DNA from: Triops longicaudatus
Lineage: Eukaryota > Arthropoda > Branchiopoda > Notostraca > Triopsidae
Assembly (NCBI GenBank): GCA_022885665.1
Contig: JAGQDJ010000054.1
Coordinates: forward strand, 186,001-250,000
DNA: 64,000 nt
Reading direction: 5' to 3'
The translations under genes and the position numbers were made by a program. Positions 47,414 through 61,063 of this stretch are shown here, piece by piece. Position 1 is the stretch's first letter. Every line of letters begins with the position of its first letter. The notes below the pieces were generated by a model. The model saw nothing but the letters and a program-made list of their open reading frames with translations. It searched no databases and was not told where the DNA came from.

Positions 47414-48858
47414 CTTACTTTGTAGGAAGATCTTGATAGAAACCACTAGCCACTGAATAAAGTTTGCGATATTTTGAACTTGTGGTAGTAGTCACAAGTA
47501 GCGGTAAAAATAAAAACATGTAAGACATCGGTACTGGATAGCGCGAAAGTGCCAGCTGATTCAGAATTAACACTCTAATAAAGTAATGCTGTAAGTTGCC
47601 TAAACGATGCTTCTCGTATTTTTCACACTTCTTAGGGCTGCTTCAAAAGTGGCGCTCTTGGCGGTGTAACGCTTCCTTTTTCAAACCGCAAAATTCTTAC
47701 TACGCTCTAGTAATTAACATTTTGATACAAGCAATTAAAAAATAGTCTACATTATCAAGTCCACAATGAGGTGGCGGACTTCACAATTAAACTTAAGCGT
47801 AAGCCTTGCTCCTAACTAACCGATGGACTGGTAGATAAGAAAGAAATCCTCAGAGAAAACCAGAGGCCTTAGTGGTCAATAATACCAAAAACGAAACATT
47901 CACGCACCGAGTTTATTCACTAAGGAATATCCGCTGAATATTCCTCTTTAGGACATACAAATTAGTCAGTAATGAAAGCTTTTTGAAGCGTAACTTACAA
48001 ATATTAAACACTATTGAACGCTTTTCTAGAGCATTTTTCTTTCGTTTTTAATGCGCATTTCTGGATGTCTATGGTTGCACATTTTTACGTTTGCGAACAA
48101 CGCTTAAAAAGTCTAATGTACATATATTTTTGGTAACGTGTACATTTGAGTGGTTCACTGCAAATAGCAGAAGTACGAAAAAAAAGACGTTCATAAGATG
48201 AGTTTATAAAACGCTCAAAATCCACAAAAGGACACTTGAAGACGTGTATATTACAATGGTCAACTCATAGTGGCGATATTGTGTCCAGCGAACTGCCATG
48301 AAATTGGCTGTAAATCCAACTTAACCGGATTTTGAAGCTACCACGCGATAATTTTAACTTCTTCCGGTAATGCGGTAGTTTATAATTTATCGCGGTAGAG
48401 TAAAGCTGAAAAAAAGCTAAAAAATACAGGGATAATTCAATCCTGAAATTAACAACTATTCATACAGAAATACGCTTACATTGAAAACGTCAGAAAACTT
48501 GATTTTATTTTATAAGAAAGCACCAGGTATTCTACTTTTGATACTTTTTGCCTGGCACAAGAGAAAGTGTGTTGAAAAAAGGAAAATTTTTCCTTTCTAA
48601 ATGGTCTACTTCTATGCTGTAATCGCGTGTCATTTTTATTCCAAAGGCGCGAAAGCCTCAGCATCTCTTTCATCTATTATTGATCCCCAAGCGCCGCGCG
48701 CATTTGCTATTTATCTAAGGCATCAGGATGAGTCTGCGTCGAATGACGTTCCAGCTTCCTGGTCACCTCTCCGTGCCAAAATACAAGGGTGTTGTTTGTT
48801 ATTGTTATAATGTAAACTGTGATCAAAACTTTCCTTAAATTTGTATCACTACAGTGAG

Positions 48859-51800
48859 ATGTTAACCACAGTCTTCCACTGTTGGCTTTTTCTGTGCCCT
48901 TTGTGGTCAGCAGTTGAAGCTACGCCCATTTACTTCACCATCGGGGGAGTTTTGAGTGATCATGAAAACGATCTTCTGTTCAAGAAAACTATCGATGTAA
49001 GTTTCCTAAATTTAACATAGAAAGGTAATAATAAAGTAATTTGAATCTAGTCATTCGATTTTCTAATTCAATAAAACACGCGAAAAATATTGTAATCCAG
49101 TTAAGTAGAATTTCTTTAAAATTGATTTCCACTTTGCTCTTAAAAAATACATAATATATTTAAAAGAAATTTACAACACTGGATATGACAGTTGAGTCCT
49201 ATTTAAACGCGTGACTTAGGAACTCAACTTCGATCCGACATTGGTGCCAAAGAATACGACGCTGTACAGCGCCTCCATGTTAATGGACCCTAATCCGATC
49301 CGTACAGCGCTCAAGGTCTGCAACTATTTAATCACGCAACAAGTTTACGCCATCGTGGTATCACATCCTATGCGGGGCGAAATGTCACCAGCCGCCGTTT
49401 CGTATACAGGTGGCTTTTATCACATTCCAGTTATCGGAATTAGCTCCCGCGATTCCGCTTTTTCCGACAAGGTAATGCCAATCCTTTACTGTAATAAAGA
49501 AACGTTATAAGACACTAAAGACGAGCTATAAACTGTTTTATGGATTATGATACATTTAGAATATCCATATTTCTTTCGTACGGACTGTGGCGCCATACTC
49601 ACACCAAGCGGATGTTTGGACGACCATGATGCGTCATTTCAGCTTTCGTCAAGTGGTTATCATCCATAGTTCCGACACCGATGGCAATTCGTTATTAGGT
49701 CGCTTCCAGACACACAGCCAATCAAGTGACGAAGATACAGAGATTAAGGTAGACGAAATATTCCTTGACCAGTCGGGTGTCGAGTAAGATATAACTGATC
49801 TATTTCATGCACCGGGACTCAAAGAAATAAATCAAAGATATCTGCCGTGATGTTATGTCAAAGAAATAGATCAAGCGTATCTGCCCTGACATTTCGATCA
49901 CAGTGTGTTCCAATCCTTGAATTGTACCACTACCAATTCTTCGTCACTTGAGACCTTTAAGCGCACTCAGTTTTAATTGGTTCACTTTAAGTTGAGTTCA
50001 ACGCTGCTCGATGTAAGTGCTTCTAGTTTTCAAAAGTCAAGGAAAATCTCAAAAAAGCTTGTAAGATCAATGCGAAGAGAGTAATAAAAATGGTTTTATT
50101 TCTGCAGATTGAAGCCGTGTTTGAGTTTGAGCCAGGATTGCAGAGTTTTACGAGTCAGCTCTTAGAAATCAAAGAAGCACGAGCTCGAGTTTACCTGCTT
50201 TACGCCAAGTAAGATTCTAATAATTTTCCTCAAACTGCGAGTTGGGAAAATGAAGCTAAGAGTAAAATTATATGTCTACTCCAATCTGTTGTACGTTTTC
50301 AAGTAAGGAAGATGCTAGTATGATTTTCCGCGATGCGACAGCCCTTAATATGACTCACGAAGGACACGTGTGGATTGTCACTGAACAAGCATTAGACGCG
50401 CCAAATGTACCGGACGGAGTTTTAGGTTTACAACAAATAAATGCCACTAATGAATCTGCTCATATCCGAGACAGTCTGTAAGTTTCATATGATTTTCAAT
50501 TATTTGCATCTTACTTGCTTTATTTATGTTTTTAAGCAACTTCATTCAGCGAGTTCAGAATCATAATAATCGCGCTAAGCGGTGCTATCCGTACCTTTTT
50601 TTAGAAATTCTACAAAGAAAATTTTGCGTTCGGATAGTATTTATTTATTTATTTATTTATGCTTCTGCATGTTGTAGATACGTGTTGGCATCGGCTTTGC
50701 GGGATTTACAAATGGTGGAACAGATTACGGACTCACCTAAAGATTGCAACAATTCTGGCGCAGTTTGGGATACCGGCAAAACCCTATTCCAGTGATAAGC
50801 TTTGCAATATTTTTCTCTCTCTTTTCTTCCCGTTTTATTTCATATCTCTTCTTGACAGCTACATTAAGAAACAGATTTTGCTTGACGGACATACGGGGAA
50901 AGTTGCGTTTGACGAGAACGGGGATCGATTGAACGCCGAGTATGATGTTGTCAATATTCAGTCAGGTCATCAACATGTGTCTGTTGGACAGTACTTTTAT
51001 TCGAAAGTAAGCCACGGATGACTCGTTATTCAAGGGATATATCAAGATAATACTTCGCGTTTTCTTCCCCTCTCTACATGCATTACTGCAGTTCAGGCGT
51101 ACCATGACGCTAAACATAAACGATAGCGCAATTGTATGGCCAGGTGGTGGTAATACAAAACCGGAAGGCTTTATCATCCCAACGCATCTGAAGGTCATGA
51201 CAATCCAGGAAAAGCCTTTTGTTTACGCCCGCGAAATTTCGACCGATAAAGGAGAGTCTTGCGACGTTCTGCAGAAGGAATTACTATGTCCGTGGTTCAA
51301 TAACAGTGGGGAAGGTAGTTGCAAAATTTCTTCCTTTCAGGAACACACGCCTCCTCCATTCCATCATGCATTTTTACTCTACAGTAAATAAATGTAAACG
51401 TGAGTCAAAGTCGAAGTTTAACAGAATCAGAAAACAGTTAAATTAAATCTAAAAAAGAAAACAAGTAGTGCTTAATTGAACTGTGGGAAGTTTAACGAGA
51501 CTTTTATTGCTTGCGCTACAGAACTTTTAGTTGATTATGTGTGTCCTCTACCCAAACGTGTAAATAGGAGGAGCCTCTACAAAGCAATAACAGAGGGGCG
51601 GGAATAGTTTAGAAAACTGTAGGAAGTGAAAAAATATTGAAGAATTATTTTGTTAGGGGATAAAAGCTATTGTTGTCGTGGCTACTGTATCGACCTCCTT
51701 CAAAAACTCGCCCAGAAAATCAACTTCACCTTTGATTTAGTTCTGTCACCAGACGGCCAGTACGGAAACCTAGCGACGCGTAATGGATCAAGTAATATGC

Positions 51801-54800
51801 CTTTTTTATTGAAAAAGTGAATTCTGGAAATAAAAAAAAAAAAGAATTTAAGGGGGGAAAAGTTAAAAGCCTTTTTATCTCTTTTGGTTATCTTTTCTAT
51901 TTCTCTCCGCTTAACTCTTTGTTTGAGTTTTAAGAAATTGATACTTTTCCATCCATCATTCTACACAAAGAAAAAGTTGACAAGGTGACTTTCATACATT
52001 CGTTATAGACAATTCTTTACTCTTTTCACTTTCTCTTGGCTTTTCGTTTTTCTCACCGACGATAGTTCATCAATCAGATATATTTTTTAGCTTTGACGTT
52101 TGAATACGCTTTCTGCTTCGTTTTACGCGTCCCGTAACGAGAAAAGCAGAAACGAATGTAGGAACCACGCTGCAGTGGGGCTACTTGTACCCCTTCGAGA
52201 TTTCACTGTCTGATTTGCAGTAGGTTAAATAGCGTGTCGTATTTTCTCTTCAACTTGGGGTGATGTGGGTTCGGTGGGAGTTGGTTTCGGATGGCGGTGT
52301 AATTTCTTGTGCTTAATAGACCGCAAAGAATGGACGGGGCTGATAGGAGAATTGGTGTACGAAAGAGCGGACATGATTGTAGCGCCACTTACCATTAACC
52401 CGGAGCGGGCCCAAGTCATCGAGTTCAGTAAGCCGTTCAAATATCAAGGAATCACGATCCTGGAGAAAAAACAGCCCAAGACTTCCACCTTGGTCTCGTT
52501 TCTGCAACCGTTTCGAGACACGTTATGGATTTTGGTCATGGTATCGGTACACGTTGTGGCGCTGGTACTTTATTTGCTGGATCGGTTTTCTCCCTTTGGA
52601 AGATTCCGTCTCGCCAATACCGATGCCACCGAAGAAGATGCCCTGAATTTGTCTTCGGCCATTTGGTTTGCCTGGGGAGTTCTATTAAACTCCGGAATCG
52701 GAGAAGGTATACTTGCGGAGTTTTTTCCTCTTGTTCTAACGTTTCTTTTTTTTTTCTCGACACTTCAGTATATCTTCATGTCAAAGGTGTTCCTGGATTC
52801 TTTTTTTTTTTCAGAATAAAAAGACCAAATTACGTGTATTCGTTAAACTCACATTGATGGATTGAAGCGTGTAAATAAATTAAACTAAAATGTTCAAGTT
52901 TTTGTTACTCATCGGCAGTTTTTTTTAAATTGTATTAAAATGTTCAAGTTTTTGTTGATCATCGGCAGTTTTTTTAATTGTATTACTAATTGGAAATTTA
53001 TTTACTAAAATTTTCCGTGTCTTAATTGTGCATAGTTTTTTATTCGAATTGTGAACATTTATTTAAGTACTCGCTCGTTGAAAGCCATGTAGGCTGTCAC
53101 CCGTCGTCTTCGTGATGAACCAGTTATTTACTGTTCAGATTTTTTTTATGTTCAATTAATTTTCAACGTTCATTACAGGCACGCCAAGGAGTTTTTCAGC
53201 TCGAGTACTGGGTATGGTATGGGCTGGCTTTGCGATGATAATTGTTGCGTCGTATACTGCTAACCTGGCAGCTTTTCTGGTTCTCGATAGACCGAAGACA
53301 AGTCTTTCTGGTATAAACGATCCTCGGGTAAGTTTGAGATTTTTTAAAGTCTTTTTACACGAACGCCCTCTTTCTCACAGAATTTATTACGTGAAGCCTA
53401 AATACATTTGTTTTTATTTATTTCAAATCCCAATCATAGATTTTAAACTATGTATGCGTCTAACAAAATGGCAAAGAGCAATGCTCACACTGGACATTAA
53501 TACACGCACACACAAAGAAAATCAACACGCCTAGTGATACATGTATTTATCAACAGAGAATTTTCGAGTTCTTCACTAATAAAATGGTATATTAGGTGCA
53601 TGTTTCTTGGTGACTCCCTTGCACGTTTTATATCCACGCTAAACCGTTGTGTCTTGCTGTAGAAAATGGAATTTTATCCATTTGAGAATGTAAAGTGGCT
53701 CTTAAATCCATTTTAGCCGTTTCAATAAACATGACCAGGAGGTCGTAATATACAAAACTGTAATACAGCGGTACCTCGTTTAGCAAACGCGTTGTATAGC
53801 GAACAACTTGTACAACTGACTTGCACGCGGGCGAAAAAATGATTCATACAACGAACTTTGCCTCTTGCAATGAATCAGTTAGGGTGAGCAAAAAAGCTTT
53901 TAAAAAAATTAGCGGTTACATTTCCCCGTCCGTACGCATGCATTATGGAGAACTTGGCTGCCCCGCAACTGTCAGTTGCTGAGAAATTGCCTGCTTGTGT
54001 ATCTCTGATTACCTAGTTTTAATTATTTTTTGCCACTTATAAGTGATGCCTAAATTGCGTTAGTGAATTCTGGTAATAAGAAGAGCAGAGAGAGATTTCT
54101 TGTAATGTAGAGGTGGAAAAGCGCATTGTTTCCCCTATGCCTACCGCAGCAGAATTTATTACAAAAATGGAAAAAACTCAAGACCAAGCAAAAAATGTGG
54201 CATCCAAATAAAGTTGACGCGAAGATATGTTCAGACATAGTCAACGACAATGTCATAAACTTCTTTAGAACCGTATAAAGAAGATTCAAAAGCAAGCCAC
54301 ATCAGACAGGTTCTTCCAATCAGTGCCTGCCACGAAAACCACAGTTGCTACGTAATAGGCAAAAGTATAAAAGATTTGTGTAATTTACAGTGTCTTGAAA
54401 GCCACTGATTGAACAAAACTGTTTTAAATGCTTAAAATACATGTTTAAAATGTGTATTTTGACAGTCAGTAAATATCTAGTATTTTCCCCTATTTTTTAA
54501 ATACACTTCAGGTTGCGATCGGGGATCGGATTAAATTTGTTTTCGTCGAATCTTATGGAAAATGCTTTCGTTATAACGAACGTTTCTTTCACCAAACGCT
54601 TTCCGGGAATAGATTAGGTTCGTTAAACTGTGGTCCACTGTATGTCGTTTCCAAAACATGCGTGAAAAGAATTTTAGTTGAGAACCAAGCGTCGAGGCCG
54701 CAATGATGCTCGCGAGTTTTCGTGCTGTTATTTAGGACTGACTGTTATTAGCGTTCTAATATTGAACTGAGCAAAAAAAAAAAAAGTTAACATAGCAAAC

Positions 54801-57800
54801 CACAGAGGCTTAGTTAAACCTCTTCAGGCTGATTAAGCTGGATTAAATGGTGAAGGGCTTGAACGAGTTGGTTACAAGGTGAAAAGGCCGCGAAAGTATA
54901 CAGTGTAAATAACTACTGTGTATAAAATGCTACAAGAATTGCCTTTCACTTTGACACTGATTTGCTGGAGCCCCGTCTGCGCCTCATAAAAGTTAGTCAG
55001 CCTCGAGAGTCATGATTAGACCTCTGTGGCTTGCTATGTAAACTTTTTTTATTTCTTTTTGCTCAGTACAGTACGTTAAGGGGAAAAATACAATTACTTT
55101 GATTATTTTAAAGTGACATGAAAGAGACAGTAGCGATTCGTTGATGTGTCCATGAAACAGCATAGTGGCGACTATAAAATAATTAATGAATCCCTCTAAA
55201 AACTGTTGTGTTTCTCTCTCCCTCTTCCAAAAGCTCCGGAATCCCATGGAGAACTTCACGTACGCGACGGTCCGGGGTTCTGCTGTGGATATGTACTTTC
55301 GAAGGCAAGTTGAGCTTTCCAACATGTATCGTACTATGGAAGGGAATAATTACGTGACTGCAGAGGAAGGTATTGCTGCAGTAAAACAAGGGTAAGTTGT
55401 GACACGTTTCCTCACTTTCTCTCCTTCGTTTTACCTGCGTTTTGCTCATCCGTCCCTTCAATTCAGCGCGAGAGTAGGAAAGAGCTACGCTGCTAAATGA
55501 GCATCTGTTCTCATACTTTGCTCTCTGCTGCACACTTCCGTTTCAACGAAATTGCGTTCCCAAATGAAGATTGTTCTTATATCTTTACATGCATACACAC
55601 ATTCGTTTTATTTCGCACTTTTTCTGTAGCTTTAGCTATAAAAGAATTCAAGTTAAACGCTTTTTCCCTTTTCTTTCGTTTTCTTCTATTGAGTGTTTAC
55701 GTTCTTTTATATTCCGAATCGGAGAGAAATGTACGTTGGAATCAGGATAAAGTTGATGGGAAAGTTCAGGCCCACGTCGCGTACTAGTGAACTCAGACGA
55801 GTTGATACGAAATGTATTGACCTGTCATGTACTCTTTTCTGGAAAGAGTGTATTGAGAGATGACACAAGGAAAGAAAGAAAGTAGTTAAAAAGCCCCAAG
55901 AAATTTTGACAATGCTTCCATGAGAGACAGAAGTCCGGGCTTTACCAGAGGCAAACTCTACAGGAAAGAATTGCCTAGCAACGGATCGAACAAATAAGGA
56001 AATTTACCACCTTTAAGATTGTTTTGCTATTACATTCACTTTTTAGTGAAGTCAGCTCTAGCATAGGTTTCTTCGCATTCAAGAGGGAAATTCTGAGTGC
56101 AGTTGAGCTGTGAAGAAATGATAAAATTGAAAGGCTTTTTATTCACTTATGTGAAAAATTGAGAGTAAGATCTCCTATTTACAAAGAACGGAACGTAATC
56201 TTATTGTCAATACAGCCCTTTGGGGCTATTCCTACAATGTTGTGTTGCCAGTTTCATTCCATATTACTCCGAGGAATTTCCTCTTAAGGACCTTACTGTT
56301 AAATCCCACCAGCAATTAAGGAAAACTGATTACAGAATTAGCTAAGGTAAAGTGTGTTCGCCAAGAACTAATAATGGAATTTTGCGGTATTTTTGAGATA
56401 TTCTTGCATACTACGTTCTATGTTTCATCACAAACGCAAATAATGAGAACTTCATCAAAATAAACGTACTTAGCGTCAATAATGCACACAGACCATGGTG
56501 ACAAGGTGACACGAATTTATTTACTGATTTCAAGAAGCACTTCTTGCAGCACTTCAGATTGAGGGAACTACACAGGAGAGATAAAAGCTTTTTTTTAATT
56601 TTTAAAGATGAGAATACTTTTATCCTTGCTAAGCAACGATTCAAGCATGTATCATTCGGGAAGTAGTATTTCCGAAGGAAGATGGACGTGGAAACTCATT
56701 TTAGTTTCTCTGACGTCTTTGGAAAGCAGTAATTTTTAATTACTTCCCTAGCTACATAAAGTTCTTTCGCAATAGCTCTACGGCAAGATGCTCGATCGAT
56801 CTTGATTTCTGCAGCCATAGCCCAAAAGATGTACTATTATTCCCTTCCTCATTGTTGATCTAAGTCCTTAATGATGAGAGTCCTATTGCAAAAAAAAATA
56901 TCTGTCAGAGCCTTCGTTGTGTTCTTGTTAATTTTTTGCTAATCCCCCGGAAACTAAAATTAAATACATATTTCTCACAAGAATAAAAATTATTAAGTTT
57001 ACATAATTCCAGACTTGCTGTAATCCTCGACAACCTCGAGAATTACTTACAGCAAACCCTCTCGCCAGTTCCATGAATTAGCAAATTTGGTATTTTCTCC
57101 TAACATCTCGATAACTTCAACACATTTTGCCTGCACATCTGCCCTCCAGTTCGAAATTTTTAATGAAAACTAAGTAATTTGATAAAGTACCAGAAATCAT
57201 TATCAGTAATGTGGGCATATCGCGTGATAATTATGACGCTTTTACGAACAAATGTTTTAATATTTAAGGTATTCTTTTTAATTTCCTGCAAAGAAAAATT
57301 TCCAGAGAAAGCTTAAAAATCGTTTTTAATGAGGTGAATAGTATCCGTCCGTATATTTGTACGAGCTTCATGACGAAATATATTCCCGCCATCCTATCGC
57401 CATTTTTTTCACCTGACAAGCGAGAAATGGTTCCTATTTGTATGCGTCACTCGTTTTGTGGTCAGTTCTGTGCACGAGCGAGTCACGCATAGCTAGAAAT
57501 GTTCCTCCCGTAAAACCGCAGCTCATATCTTACCATCATCAATCTGGGTTATTTCGCGTGATTAAACTTGAGTCTCTTCCCCTTTTCATTCGTCTGTCTC
57601 CCCTTATCTCTCCAACATTAGGAAGCTCAAAGCATTTATCTGGGACAGTTCGAGGTTAGAATTTGAAGCCGCCCAAGACTGTGATTTGGTAACGGCTGGA
57701 GAACTCTTTGGCCGATCTGGGTACGGTATCGGCTTACAGAAAGGTTCGCCGTGGGCGGATTCCGTAACTTTGGCTGTACTGGACTTTCACGAAAGTAATT

Positions 57801-59325
57801 TCTGAATTTTTCCAGTGTTAAATTTCTTTTTATCCTACTTTCTTCTATGATATCCGGAAAAATTTTGTCTTCATTTTATTTGATTTCGGGGTGTGTTAGG
57901 TGGCTTGATGGAAGATTTGGACACCGAATGGATTCTGCAAGGCAACGCACAGCAATGCGAACATAACGAGAAGACGCCAGCGACGCTGGGATTAAAAAAC
58001 ATGGCCGGAGTTTTTATTTTGGTAGCAGCTGGCATTGTAGGTGGTGTAGCGCTGATAGTCATTGAGATTATGTACAAACGTCACCAAATTCGGAGACAGA
58101 GGCGATTAGAACTCGCACGCCATGCGGCGGATAAGTGGCGAACCATGGTTGAGGTGTGTATTTTTTTCTTTCTTATGCTTTATTTCTTTCGGCGTTTTAC
58201 ATTTTGTTAATGCTGAAAAACTTACCGTGAGGCTTAGTTCTTCTACTTTTATTGCCATGAATTTTGCGTGAGAACGAGTTTTATTATAGAAACACCGTAG
58301 CAACAACAGTACAACATGCTAGGCACGAATCTTGCAATTCTTAAGATTTCTTACAATTTATAAGTTCGTGCCCTCATTTTTATACACTATGTTTCGTTAC
58401 AGAATATATTTAAGCGTTGTCAAAGAACCACGGTAGTTTACAAAGACATTGGAGTACTGAACGCCATCTGTTTCCCTTTAATTGATACAGTTACGTTTGC
58501 TCAACCCCAGTTACTGAAAGAGATTATAAGAGCAGAGAAAGAATACGATTTGCCGTTTAAGGAACGTTCTATGTATTCAATATGCTTTCAGGCCATTTAC
58601 CACAGATGGCATCGTACACCAAGCAGATCATACACCATAGTATCTTATGGCCTAATTTGCGTGGACTAGCTTGTAGAGAGAAGCATTTCATTTTTAGTTA
58701 ACAGTAAAAACTATGCCATGGATTGGGGATTTGGAAAACCTGCATGTCTCTAAACAAGAGTCGCCGAATAGAAGTTTTAAGTCGATAAGGTTTCACAAAT
58801 GGACGTCTCTTTCTACTCACGCACTGTGCACAATTAACCGACAGTTGTTAACCGCGTAGTGAAGTATTTATTTGAGTTAATATAAAACGGAAAATTTGTA
58901 ATTTTTCTTAATTTTAGATAAGAAATTTCCTAAGCCGCAGCAAGTTGTCTTTGTTTGATTATTTATTGTATCTTTGATTTATTAGCCATTTTATTTATCT
59001 TTTGTTGTCGTATTTCGTAAGTTACATGGGAGAAATTGTTAAATGTCTCATTACAATCTTTGGGAAACAGAAACGGAAGAACTTGAGAGCGATGCTTGAG
59101 TCACAGCGTCGTTTAAAGAGCAATGGTGTGAACGAGTCAGCTCATTTTCCGGTGCGGCGTTCTTCAGTAGGCGTGGCAACTGGTAATAGGAAAGCTCATC
59201 CTTGTTGGCCTGTTTCGTCACGCACTTCAGCCACTCCTCCAAACAAAAGCAACTTGCATCACCGCCAGCCCGATTACCTTGACATTGTGCAACTCCGTCA
59301 TCAGGTCACTGAGTTCTCAGCTTAA
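48859..59325 (+). CDS. Nmdar1: NMDA-type glutamate receptor subunit GluN1
   Basis: GluN1 is the obligatory glycine-binding subunit of NMDA receptors at excitatory synapses. Fifteen exons join in phase to 949 residues: 48859-48996, 49220-49471, 49560-49748, 50108-50208, 50304-50477, 50678-50791, 50859-51006, 51092-51314, 51657-51791, 52320-52706, 53179-53327, 55234-55391, 57622-57794, 57900-58153, 59071-59325. A signal peptide (MLTTVFHCWLFLCPLWSAVEA minus its last residue or so) is followed by the amino-terminal domain (PVIGISSRDSAFSDK, IIHSSDTDGN, GHVWIVTEQAL). The S1 lobe has MIVAPLTINPER, with the Pro, Thr and Arg that hold glycine. M1 is near 552-574, the pore loop WGVLLNSGIGEG keeps the Asn that gives Mg block and Ca entry, M3 carries SYTANLAAFLV, and M4 is near 820-846. 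The tail begins KRKNLRAMLESQRR and contains VRRSSVG, a PKA/PKC-type site. One ligand-pocket Ser is Ala (see findings). Confidence 0.97.
49820..49891. repeat. 39-bp tandem duplication in Nmdar1 intron 3
   Basis: CAAAGAAATAAATCAAAGAT at 49820 recurs as CAAAGAAATAGATCAAGCGT at 49859, both followed by ATCTGCC. Two imperfect copies, no visible function. Confidence 0.75.
52887..52986. repeat. 50-bp tandem duplication in Nmdar1 intron 10
   Basis: AAAATGTTCAAGTTTTTGTT recurs with a period of exactly 50 bp, and both copies continue to ATCGGCAGTTTTTTT and end near TGTATTA. About 90 percent identity suggests a fairly recent duplication. Confidence 0.85.
53328..55233. other. Nmdar1 intron 11
   Basis: This 1.9-kb intron holds the Tigger-like remnant and nothing else I can identify. 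No alternative exon with matching phase was found. Confidence 0.6.
53766..54640. mobile_element. decayed Tigger/pogo-like DNA transposon
   Basis: The left end CAGCGGTACCTCGTTTAGCA and the right end, the inverse of CAGTGGACCACAGTTTAACG, form imperfect inverted repeats. The element is flanked by TA on both sides, the target of the Tc1/mariner/pogo group. The inside reads in broken frames; a piece near 54283-54353 gives KQATSDRFFQSVPATKTT, like the C-terminal tails of Tigger/Jerky transposases. With only 875 bp and several stops it is a deleted, inactive copy. It lies in the Nmdar1 intron between the M3 exon and the S2 exon. Confidence 0.75.
55392..57621. other. Nmdar1 intron 12
   Basis: This 2.2-kb AT-rich intron separates the first S2 exon from the exon encoding FIWDSSRLEFEA. 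I see no exon, repeat or mobile element in it. Confidence 0.6.
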
Positions 59326-61022
59326 AAAAACAGTTGCGTACAACCAAAGGCAACGTTTTATTCTTTCCAAATCACTTCCAATACATTCCGTCTTGAACCT
59401 TCATTCACAGTGGACTACGTACTGACTGTTCCTACGTGCATACATGTTATATATTCCTTCCTAACACGCTATCGCATGCAGAAATACTTCTTCGTATATG
59501 TTTTGGAAAGGCAGCTAAAGAAGCGAATAAGAAATATAAAGAATTAATCGTTGGGCTTTTTCATGTCTTTTTTTAAAAAGTCAGGAACCCTGGACTCGTA
59601 AGGAACACGTAAGTTTCCAGTTATGATTTCAGGAGGGTGAAAAGTATGTCAAGAAAAGAAATAATGTAATAAAAAAAAGAGTTGGGGGTATAGAAAGCGT
59701 ATCATTGAGTGGGAAGTTTGGCCTCGCAGTAATTTCCTATCCTGGCGAGTAGTAATAGACCGTGTCACTTCAGCAGTCGCCGGAAGGAAGTTTCCGCTGG
59801 CATCTTTTTTCACCCTTGTGACTCTGATCACCATTGACAGGTAAGCCACATATAGTGTTAGGATTTAAGGACATCTTTTATCTCTTGTTTTGTCTCCCTC
59901 TCCCTTTCACAATAATCTGATGAGCTGCCTCTACAGGATCTTAAGGAACCCCGCAGTAAACCACCCCTATTAGAAACGAAGCTCAACCACCGTAACGATT
60001 CATCTCCCTCCTACCCCGCCTCTTCCGGGCAAAGGTCATCATAGCGTTTTTCCTACATCCGCTGTCTGTTAGCGATACCCGAAGCTTTTTCTTCAGTACG
60101 AAATAAGTTAAAAAGAAAGAAATAGCGGAGAAATGTAGGTAAAGGAAAGAAATTAAGAGAGCAGGTAAGGAACAATCAGATCATTTCATTATGATATTTT
60201 TTTGTTATTTTAAAAATTTTGATTTTAATTTTTGAAATGTGTTAAAAATAAATAAAAATAAAAAATATGAAAAGGTAATAGGAATGTAATTGCTGAAAAA
60301 AAGAGGTATCGGTGAAAAAAGCCTATTACTAACTGGATTTATACTGAACCGAACTTTTAAAGGTCGTCTCGTAATGAATGATTATTTTGACAGTCACTGA
60401 CCATCAACTGCCTGTTAAATCATGTAGCCTAATTGAGGGAAAATTTCTGGAAAAAAACGTCACTGAAAAAATCGACTAAGTACTAAACACTTGGATGGAA
60501 ACGTTTAGAGGGCACTTCAGCACTCATTCTTTTAGTCAATATTTTTTCTAAAGGTGGCAAACAAGAGAAACTTCCGCGTATGAATTTCATTCCTGGTGCT
60601 AGAATTTTATGGTATCTAGCCACGTAGTAGATAAATAACTATACCATATTGGCGTTCATACAATCAGCTTGAGTTGGATAACCTAGGTGCTTTTTAAATC
60701 TGGTACGACGCAAAAATTTTGAGATTTCTACTCAGAGCTTCGAAATATCACATTTGCAAAACTAACAAATTTTCACTAGAGTCAAATGACCAGTCCATTT
60801 TTGCTTAAGTTTGTCATTTCTTTCGAGTCAATTCACTTGTGCGTATTTCCTTGTCTCAAAAACCTCTCAGCTTCTTTTTGAGTTCGCGATGACATTAGCT
60901 GGCTTGGATAGGAGAAAGCGAAAAGGAAGGTGGTGGAATGCAGGGGAGTGGACGACGACAAGGGTTGCATGGAGGGAGGGGGGAGGGCTGGCTTTGGTAT
61001 TCTCTTCCTATTGATTCTGAAG
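59326..61022. other. spacer between Nmdar1 and the KCTD gene
   Basis: The left part should be the Nmdar1 3' UTR. No gene or repeat is evident from 59,500 to 61,020. Confidence 0.45.
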
Positions 61023-61063
61023 GATAAAAGGAGCGCTTGGCAAGGCAACTCCTCCTTCACAGT
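61023..61063 (+). promoter_or_regulatory. candidate core promoter of the KCTD gene
   Basis: GATAAAAG at 61023-61030 resembles a TATA box, and TCACAGT at 61057-61063 fits an arthropod initiator, with the start about 34 nt downstream. The KCTD start codon lies 430 bp further on, with no other promoter-like site between them. A GTAAGT donor at about 61165 suggests the leader may be spliced. Confidence 0.45.

Larger units (their letters stand above)
45574..48858. other. spacer between the LIM and NMDA receptor genes
   Basis: No coding exon seen. The left part is the 3' UTR of the long LIM transcript. Two short repeat remnants (46753 and about 47286) are listed separately. A possible splice acceptor, TATCACTACAG at 48844-48854, just before the NMDA receptor start codon suggests an untranslated first exon somewhere in this region. 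Confidence 0.45.

Noticed and set aside
49749..49793. Longer version of Nmdar1 exon 3 ending at a GA|GTAAGA donor
   Set aside because: It would join exon 4 in the wrong phase; the donor at 49748 keeps the conserved IEAVFEFEP frame.
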